This document shows positions 57,274 to 64,000 of a stretch of DNA of 64,000 nucleotides, piece after piece (position 1 is the stretch's first letter; each line of letters begins with the position of its first letter). Under the pieces are notes generated by a model. The model was given only the letters and a program-made list of their open reading frames with translations, was not told the DNA's origin and ran no database searches. The position numbers and the translations under genes were made by a program. The stretch lies in NCBI GenBank assembly GCA_030685235.1, contig MU839124.1, forward strand, positions 1 to 64,000, in the 5' to 3' direction. This stretch comes from Copromyces sp. CBS 386.78. Its lineage: Eukaryota > Ascomycota > Sordariomycetes > Sordariales > Sordariaceae.

Positions 57274-58188
57274 GTCGACGGCGTGCGCGGCGGCGGTGGT
57301 TTGTGAGGATGTGTGTTGATCTCTGGATGGCTGTATACGAAGCTTCTGTGGTGTAGGGAAGCGATGTAGCTGGCTATGTGTAATAGCTTATGTGGCAGGT
57401 TGGGTTGCCCAGAGGACACGACGGAAAGGGTCAAGACTCTTGAGAAGGTGTCGAGGTAGCTCTCTGGTGGAGGCAGAGGCGGAGATAAATAGTGACCACC
57501 GAGGTAGGGCTCTCCTTCGACAAGCTGCAACCGTCAACGAACAGCAGCCCGCAGCTCGGTGCCTTGAATGGTTCCTTGCGGTGGAGGCCGGCACGGGACG
57601 AGTCTCGGGCGGACTTTAGGGGAGTCTTTGAAGGTCAGGTACCGGTTTATAGACGCCCTCGTCTAGGTAATGGAGGGATGGATGTCACGGTTAATATATA
57701 GGTAGTATCAAGGCTGGAGATCATGCAAAGATCCTCCTTCTTGGTTTACACAATGGACGTTGGGATCACAAAATGAGGGATGTGGCACCATGTGCAAACA
57801 TGCCATTCGTGCTTTTCAAACGGTCATTTGTCGAGCTGGACAACAACGTCGACTGGAGCTGACGTTGGTGTTGGGAGGCATCCATGGCATCCAGACCAAA
57901 GAGATGGGGCCCCTTGTCACTCCTGTCACTGTGCGTTTTGTTGGGATCTTGGGCTTCTTGGCGTTGTCCCGCTAGGTACAGTGTTTACCCCTGCTTATGC
58001 AACCCCCCCCTTCTGCAAAAACCCTACTTATTGCAACGTTAACTGGATGCATTATTTAAAAGCCCATACTAGGACTGCAAACTGCAAAGTGCAACGATTA
58101 CGGGCCGAAATTTGCATAAGCAGGGGTGTTGACAGGGGATATCTTGCACCTAACAGGGGTGCTAGCAGGTGAAAGCCGCCAAACTAGA

Positions 58189-58199
58189 GGGTTAGGGTT
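58189..58199 (+). promoter_or_regulatory. Telomere-like box GGGTTAGGGTT inside the MITE-like element
   Basis: Third exact copy of the 11-mer, carried by the element at 57974-58359. Confidence 0.35.
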
Positions 58200-58247
58200 G
58201 TAAAAATCCAGATTCGGTCGGATTCTAGCACCCAACCCTTATCCACC

Positions 58248-58262
58248 TTAGGGTTAGGGTTA
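58248..58262 (+). promoter_or_regulatory. Telomere-like box TTAGGGTTAGGGTTA inside the MITE-like element
   Basis: Two full TTAGGG units plus a partial third, 49 bp after the previous copy. Confidence 0.4.
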
Positions 58263-58660
58263 TGGGTGGTTACCGTGTAAGGCAAATACCCTACTTATGT
58301 ATTGCAAAAGAAACCGCTGCAAGAATTGAGTTGTATTAACAGGGGTAAACACTGTACCTCTGCAGCCTGTTATCTTATCGGCCTTAAGTGCTCCAGAATC
58401 ACATGTGAGCCTACGATGTGATTCGAAAATGTCAACTTCTCCATGAAGAAACTCCCATACCCCCGTGTCTCATCCAAGTATCATGGGAATAATATCCTCT
58501 GAATGACATCTACGAAAGTCACTTGCCCCTTGTCTAAAAGTACCCAACAGACAGACGTGCCTGCCCCGCCATCTTTGCTGCAAGGGCAGGCAGGTCATTT
58601 GTTGCTTCCCCCTGACCTCAGAAGCCGAGGCACAGAAAGAGGAACTTGCAAGAAAAGGGA

Positions 58661-58670
58661 GGGTTAGGGT
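58661..58670 (+). promoter_or_regulatory. Telomere-like box GGGTTAGGGT
   Basis: Fifth copy of the motif core, between the two inverted-repeat elements. Confidence 0.3.
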
Positions 58671-58812
58671 ATCAGGTGCACCGGCCAGGTGCGTGCATGC
58701 CAACTTTTGTTGGCGGTCAGTACTTAACTTGACACAAACAACACACTTGATACGATTCAATTCACCCACGCACTTTGTCTGCTACAGGCCGGACACTTTC
58801 CCACAATGCCAT

Positions 58813-59142
58813 ACTCGTCAGGGCTAGAAACGCCTCAGTCTGACCCCGTGCTGGCACGGGGTCAGGTGCATAGATTCGCGAAAGTGAATGGATTCGCGAA
58901 AAAAATTAGGTACATGATCAACCCTGCAATTTGTTAGCAAATCAATGTACCACCTTTTTTTTGAGCACTTTTCGAAAAATAGGGTGACATGGTTACAGCG
59001 CTAATTTCTATGGGGGTGGATGTACCGAAAATTTCGCGAATCCATTCACTTTCGCGAATCCGTGCACCAGACCCCAAGCTTCGCTTGGGGTCCCAGAGGG
59101 CGTTTCTAGCCCAGACGAGTACTCGTCTGGGCTCGAAACGCC
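58813..59142. mobile_element. Foldback/MITE-like element with long nested inverted repeats
   Basis: A left arm (58813-58901) and a right arm (59032-59120) are inverted copies of about 89 bp. The inner parts are nearly identical (GGTGCA, then two GATTCGCGAA units around AAGTGAATG). Each arm carries its own perfect hairpin: GACCCCGTGC-TG-GCACGGGGTC at 58842-58863 and GACCCCAAGC-TTC-GCTTGGGGTC at 59070-59092. The outer parts share GGGCTAGAAACGCC. At the right edge a further copy of the outer unit creates a 26-base perfect palindrome at 59108-59133 that extends with one mismatch to about 59142. The 130 bp centre has no coding capacity. It looks like a non-autonomous DNA transposon. Confidence 0.8.
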
Positions 59143-59215
59143 TCCGAGTATTACTACATAATTCTTTCCGATCAACTCTTTTTAAACTCCGCAGATGCTC
59201 CTACCTATTGGCCAG

Positions 59216-60877
59216 TCAAGTCCATCGCCGCTCCAGCCCATCCATCCTTCGGTTTTGCCAAGCACGGTTTGATGCCAATAAAACCGGTGTCTCCGTGTCA
59301 GAGTCCTCGACGAACTGTTTCCCTCTCTGGCCGCTGGATTGCATGCAGATGTTTCTCCTTTTGGTATCGTTTTCCTTGTCATCTTCAATCTCTTTCATTC
59401 GCGCAGCCTTGCCCGGAAAGGCAGCAACACCCAGCATAGCAGAGATAAGTTCCCAGATCGCGACAAGGAGCCCTAGCAAAGTGCGTGTGTCCATCGGCGG
59501 CTTATCGCTCGGATGCCTCTTGCCCTTCATCATCATTTCTGCACTGGGCTTGTCGTTTGTTTTGGCTAGTCTCTCCCCTGTCCGTCGGGGAGTTGGACTG
59601 AACTCCCACGGGCCTTCTCTGTCCTGGCTGTTATCGACCAGTGTCGTGCTCGAAACCGCTGACCTCGGGAAAATATTGGGGCTGTCAATGTGCTCTGGCG
59701 AACCAGAGGCGCCAACGAAGTCCAGTCCGGCGGCCCTAGCCAGACTCTCGTGTGTTGATGGCATCAAGTTTGGGAGAGGATTGGTCAGACCCAGTAGCCT
59801 GGGTGGTGTATCTGTTTGCAGCCGCGGAATTCTTGCTTCAGCAGTGTTATCGCTAGCTGTCGGAAGTGCCACGTTGTCGTGACGGACAGACGTCGTTCGA
59901 GTGTCGGTCGTCGCCTCTGGGTGCATAGCTGGATAGAAGGTGGCTGGTTGAGGCTCCGGGATCACCATCGGAATGCTGTGCATATTTGCCTCATCCATGG
60001 TCTGTGAAAGATACTGGGCCTCCATATCCAGAGGGAACTTGGTCGAGGAATACCCGTTGCTCCATTGGAACTGGATGGATGCTTGTTTTTGTGGCGTGTG
60101 TTTACTTCCCCCGAACTTGAATTTCTCCCTCGTCTCCTTCGACCAGCTTTTGATCTTATCCCGTTTCCTTGCAAGTGTGCCGGTTACCTCCACCGTCAGA
60201 TTGAAGGCCCTCGCGTTGTGCCGGATGGCAAAAGCTGTGTGGAAGATTGGGCCGTGTGTCGGTCGCTCCTCAAGAAAGCTCTCGTCAAGAACCCACTCAA
60301 GCCTGTTGTAGTTTGGGGACCCGTCGACGGACCTGAGATGTCCAGAGAAACGCCAGCTGTCGGCAACGGTCTGGAGTTTTTCTTTTTGCCTACCAACACC
60401 GCCAATCTCGAACAGGTTCCCTATTCCTATTGTTGGTCTGAGCTCGTCCAGTTGTCGGGTTTGTCTTGTTTGTTTGGGTCCGCTCAGTTGTCCCGGGCCA
60501 TAGTGTCCGGTCATGAAGACAGCCGGCTCATTCTTTTGAAGCGCATCATCATCTCTCCCCAAAGTTACCCCAATTTTTGCTGACTGAAGTCTGCAGCCAG
60601 CAGGTTGACGGAAGGCCAGGTCAAGGTAGAGGATGCCGGCGGGATAAGTGTCACTAGGCTGGGGACTTCCCGGTCCCCCCTTAGACATCTTGCCCCATCT
60701 GGACCTCGAGCACAGGAACCGGCAATCGACTTCAACCTTTCCGATTTTCGATGTTTGTCCGATAGGTATAAGAGGCGGAACGCTGTCGGGGAATCGCCCA
60801 TAGTCGACGCGGGTATAATTGGGCGGAGATCTGGTTACCCCTCGCCACGATCTTGACTCGGTTTGCTGATATGCCAT
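59216..60877 (-). CDS. Fungal protein of unknown function with C-terminal hydrophobic segment
   Basis: A single minus-strand exon of 553 residues. The start is set at the first ATG in frame, 60877 (MAYQQTESRSWRGVTRSPP); the frame is open upstream but lacks ATG. Residues about 40-270 look like a compact domain: VEVDCRFLCSRSRWGKM, GILYLDLAFRQPAGCRL, VTLGRDDD, FMTGHYGPGQLSG, IGNLFEIGGVG, WRFSGHLRS, and HTAFAIRHNARAFNLTVEV. This gives the impression of a beta-rich fold, but no family could be named. A disordered middle follows. Near residue 470-495 there is a hydrophobic stretch (TLLGLLVAIWELISAMLGVA), then a basic, Asn/Asp-rich tail. It ends about 75-100 bp from the foldback element and is divergent from the next gene. 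It may be lineage-restricted. Confidence 0.65.
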   Translation of the reverse strand: MAYQQTESRSWRGVTRSPPNYTRVDYGRFPDSVPPLIPIGQTSKIGKVEVDCRFLCSRSRWGKMSKGGPGSPQPSDTYPAGILYLDLAFRQPAGCRLQSAKIGVTLGRDDDALQKNEPAVFMTGHYGPGQLSGPKQTRQTRQLDELRPTIGIGNLFEIGGVGRQKEKLQTVADSWRFSGHLRSVDGSPNYNRLEWVLDESFLEERPTHGPIFHTAFAIRHNARAFNLTVEVTGTLARKRDKIKSWSKETREKFKFGGSKHTPQKQASIQFQWSNGYSSTKFPLDMEAQYLSQTMDEANMHSIPMVIPEPQPATFYPAMHPEATTDTRTTSVRHDNVALPTASDNTAEARIPRLQTDTPPRLLGLTNPLPNLMPSTHESLARAAGLDFVGASGSPEHIDSPNIFPRSAVSSTTLVDNSQDREGPWEFSPTPRRTGERLAKTNDKPSAEMMMKGKRHPSDKPPMDTRTLLGLLVAIWELISAMLGVAAFPGKAARMKEIEDDKENDTKRRNICMQSSGQRGKQFVEDSDTETPVLLASNRAWQNRRMDGLERRWT

Positions 60878-61552
60878 CTGGATGAACCAGAGCGGAACAA
60901 CGTCGTTTGTGATCAGGTGCGCGTGAGTCAACCAAGCGGACAACACTTGTCGACAACGACTTGGGAAGAGTGGCGGCTATTTGTGTAGAACTCACAAGCA
61001 CCTTCCCGCTGTCGCAACAGCAGATCCACGCTTAGCCTTATTATTTGCCTACCTGCCAGGCCTGCGTAAGAACACCTCCCGGTCTGCCTCGTACAGCTAA
61101 GCCACTTGAAAGCCATCGATCATTGGTCTGCAATGCAGGTTTCTGCCGCAGTGCAACCCTACGGAAGGGTGAAATCAATGGCTCAAATTGATTTCAAGTA
61201 TCGGCTTGCACGAAGAAGAGAAAAGGAAATGAGGAGCCTCGCCAGATATGGAAAAGCCCGATACATGAGTTTGGGTGCATGGCGGGGTACAACTGTCACA
61301 GCAACCTTGAAGATAACTATCAAGCGGTTAGTGGGCCAATCGCCTCGAGCATTCTAGTGTTTCTTATTATGATCCCGCTTGACCACGTTGGGTAGCAAAG
61401 TTGTCAGCTGCTTACATGACACCCAAAGCCTTGTGACTTGTCCTCGGGGAAGTGTTCAGCCCACGGCTTCGAAGCTCATCCTTAAATGAGCTTGGGTGCC
61501 GCTTAGCATCGGTCAGCGACATCATCCTTAGGCCTGATTCAAGATATACCGC
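60878..61552. other. Divergent promoter region
   Basis: About 0.68 kb between the starts of two unknown genes; no other gene seen. It must hold both promoters. Confidence 0.5.
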
Positions 61553-64000
61553 ATGTCAGGAGTCCGTACTATGCCTCCCCCGCCGCCGCCGTCATATCCA
61601 TATCATCGAGAATTCAGCTCGAGGTTTGATACTGATGGCTATGAACGCGATCGGGGTGTCCGCCACAATCATCGAAGTCGCTCACGGTCTCCCATGCGAC
61701 GCATTATAGACGAATTCGAATTCGGGGATTCGTACCGAGCTGAGAGGAGTTTGGTGCGATATCAGTTTCCACCAAGGACCTGGCATCCCAAGGATTCCGC
61801 ATCGATTCCATACGTCCAAAAGGATCACCACGGAGTAAGCGATAAGAGAGAAAGCGGGTTTCATGGGGTCAATGGTATGAATGTCTCTAAGCCAATACCT
61901 ACATTTGGGCCGAGCACCAAAACCCCTTTTAAGACGCAACGCAACGGAGATGGCCCTGGCGTGAGAATTATTCCCCCCCGCCGATTGTCTTTACCACCTC
62001 GACATGTACCTCCGTATGGATCGAGCACCAACAATCCTTATGGCCCTTTACCACCTCGACATGTACCTCCTCCGTATGGACCGAGCATCAACAACCCTTT
62101 CACGCCGCAACATAACGGAGATTACTCTTTCCCATCTCGGCCTTCGGAAACCAAAGTGGAAAAGACTGTTTTCGATGCGGTCCATGATCCCTCCCAGTCA
62201 TCAAAAGATATCAGTATTCAGTTTGATCTTCCGATCGAGCAAGACTTGAGTCCATATCTGGATGATTTCTGTCGATTCCGGCGCTTGGGAAGATTCAAAG
62301 AGGCTAGGGATCTCTATCAGTCCAAGCTCGCGAAACATAGCACCATTCCATACATCCTTATACACTACGCTGAGATGCTTGTCGTGTCAGGCGACTATAA
62401 GAGCTTTCAGGAACTGATTTATCCCAGCCGCGACGAGCAAAAGGATTCGAAGAGCGCGACAGATGGCAAGCTCAAGACTAATTTTGAGCTGTTGAAACTC
62501 GTCACACGTTCACCGGTATGGAACTACACTATAGCGGCTATGGAGACTGTCCGGGGTGTTCTAGAGGACCTTGCAGATGAGCAAGTAATGGGATCAACAG
62601 AGGTGAGTCGTCCAGGGCTGAGCTCTGTCTTGAAGACATGAAAAAACTCACAAAGATTCAGGTTCAATTGCTCTCCCTTTGTCTCCAAGTATTGAGTTAC
62701 TTGAAATCATCTTCGCACAGCCAGGTTGTGTCTCAAGCAGTTCAGGATGCCAAAGCATTGTTGGACCTAGAACTCATCTACTACCGCCTATTGAGCGAAG
62801 CTCGTATCTGGGACTTCAGGGATCTTCTCATCAGCGCTGTCTCGCTATTTGGATGGCCGGAGACCATTGCGATGCTCTTTAAGTCCAAAGACACGGATAC
62901 GTCACTTGCGCGCATCCACGAGGACTGGGCACAGTTGGGGAACGACGAATCCATCATACTTGGTCTTTTGGACGTTTTCACCTCTCTCATGTTGCAAACC
63001 CGTCCTATCGACCAACCCCCTCATCTTCCGCCACCAGCACTAGTCGAGCATGCCCGAATCTTTGCAGAATCCGTCCAGAAGGATAACGCGGATAACATGA
63101 ACACGCGACCTTTTATTCAGTGGATTCTGGCCAAGACATGGTGGGAAACTCGCCCAACGCCTCGTGGGGCTACCATTGATGACTTCCAAGGGCTCCTGCT
63201 CGAGCAAGGGGATGATATACACCTACCGGTGTTTGTTCCTATCAACCATTCCGAGAAGCCTGGCTGGGCAATGGTTACTGTACGGTCCAAAGCGGCGCAA
63301 CGGAGCGCCGTTGAGGTTGCGCTAGGAGCAGCAATGGAGGGAGACGACTTATATCTACAAGCCCTGGCCCTTAAAATTCTTTGTCGGCAATCCCAGGATC
63401 CAATGAAGCTTTTGGATGTTCTTTCCGCTCTGCAGCTTGATTTACAAGGTGATATAGAAGGCTTCCTAGGCACATGCCTGGCAAGATATCTCTTGCTTCA
63501 GGGACAAAATGAAGCTGACGAGAAGGCACTTTTGCGAAGCCTTAAGCAGCTCGATAACGTCTCGGGCAACTCGTACCTTCATTCCGGCATTAACCCTTCT
63601 TTTCTCTGGGCCCGAGACGTTATCCAAGACCATATTTCAACGAAGGTTACCGGTGAACAAACCCAATCACCTAGTTGGGGAAGGAATTTAAGGATCTATG
63701 GCCCAAGGCTCCCACAGTACATCGCCACGTTCATCGAGGACAACTTTCGTTTGAACGTTCCTCCTCCGATGTCAATATCGTTCAACATCATCGGCAAAAA
63801 GAACACCAACAAAGACGCAGATGCGCCACCAAAGCGTGTATCCTTCAAGATCACCGACCATAAGGACACACAAAAAGGTGCAAATCCGTCACCAAGTCCG
63901 CCGCCTTATCCCCAATACCCAACTTATGAGCTTGACCGTGAAGATTGGAGAAATCGACCTGCCAGTCCCGTATATGATCGAACGGGACAGCCACCACCTG
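61553..64000 (+). CDS. Large fungal protein of unknown function, cut by the window end
   Basis: Exon 1 is 61553-62602, a 59 bp intron (62603-62661, GTGAGT, ATTCAG) follows, and exon 2 is open from 62662 to the window edge with no stop, so at least 796 residues are encoded. The N-terminus is Pro/Arg/Ser-rich (MPPPPPPSYPY, RSRSRSPMRR) and contains two tandem copies of a PPRHVPP-YGxSxNNPxxP unit, encoded by 57 bp repeats at 61990-62106. From about residue 215 a helical, repeat-like region begins (LSPYLDDFCRFRRLGRFKEA, PYILIHYAEMLVVSGDYKSF), suggestive of TPR-like helices, and helical sequence continues through exon 2. The last visible part is again Pro-rich. No catalytic motif is seen. The family is unknown; the gene is real judged by codon structure and the clean intron. 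Confidence 0.7.

Larger units (their letters stand above)
57974..58359. mobile_element. MITE-like element with 20 bp terminal inverted repeats
   Basis: AGGTACAGTGTTTACCCCTG at 57974-57993 is the exact reverse complement of 58340-58359. The inner 15 bp (CAGTGTTTACCCCTG) flanked by TA on both sides look like Tc1/mariner-type ends with a TA target duplication. Inside, ACCCCTGCTTATGCAA (57987-58002) recurs inverted at 58113-58128, and an ACCCTACTTAT segment is repeated directly near 58016 and 58287, so the element is composite. It encodes no protein and would be non-autonomous. Two telomere-like boxes lie inside it. Confidence 0.75.
57274..59215. other. Intergenic region with two inverted-repeat elements
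   Basis: About 1.9 kb upstream of the TLC-domain gene and downstream of the next minus-strand gene. It contains the two small elements and three telomere-like boxes listed separately, and no supported gene. Confidence 0.6.

Noticed and set aside
58989..59882. 297-codon plus-strand frame
   Set aside because: Mostly antisense to the unknown gene at 59216-60877 and partly inside the foldback element.
1..64000. CRISPR array, bacterial operons or viral genome
   Set aside because: No regularly spaced direct repeats; genes are intron-bearing, individually promoted fungal genes. The RT motifs belong to an inactive LTR retrotransposon.

Overview
This is eukaryotic DNA from a filamentous ascomycete, most likely a sordariomycete close to Neurospora or Sordaria. 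The evidence is short introns (about 50-150 bp) with GTAAGT/GTGAGT-type donors and CTAAC/CTGAC-like branch sites, fungal-specific protein families, and a 5 kb AT-rich block at the left end with the signature of repeat-induced point mutation (RIP): CpA and TpG are nearly absent while CpG is kept. The species is an inference. No rRNA gene, convincing tRNA gene or CRISPR array was seen.

Layout. 1-5.3 kb: RIP-degraded repeat DNA holding a Ty3/gypsy pol remnant on the minus strand. 5.5-13.3 kb: a questin-oxidase-like gene, a Rad17/Rad24 checkpoint clamp loader and an endopolyphosphatase. 13.3-19.3 kb: a long spacer with inverted repeats, then a coiled-coil gene broken by two frameshifts. 19.3-23.9 kb: a five-exon zinc-cluster/C2H2 regulator. 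23.9-29 kb: a 5.1 kb gene-free stretch. 29-30.3 kb: a C2H2 protein of an uncharacterised fungal family with an in-frame TGA at a zinc-ligand position. 31.5-34.7 kb: a large SAM-dependent methyltransferase.

36.6-57.3 kb is a conserved housekeeping block: Tma22/DENR (translation), an Nbl1/borealin-like protein (chromosome segregation) divergent from Rpn10 (proteasome), Trs23/TRAPPC4 (vesicle traffic), a Yea4-like nucleotide-sugar transporter, AMP deaminase, Sla1 (endocytic actin) and a TLC-domain membrane protein. 57.3-59.2 kb carries two small non-autonomous inverted-repeat elements. 59.2-64 kb holds two divergent genes of unknown function; the last runs off the window. The genes do not form one pathway; the layout is ordinary fungal chromosome interrupted by repeats.

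Most of the second-look material is in gene structure and repeats: a start codon split AT|G by an intron (trs23), tiny coding exons, introns of 3n length without stops, the nonsense codon at a zinc ligand, the twice-frameshifted gene, two structured MITE-like elements, and five copies of a telomere-like GGGTTAGGGT motif. I found no clear evidence of a wholly new biological system. All splice models were made by eye and need transcript support.
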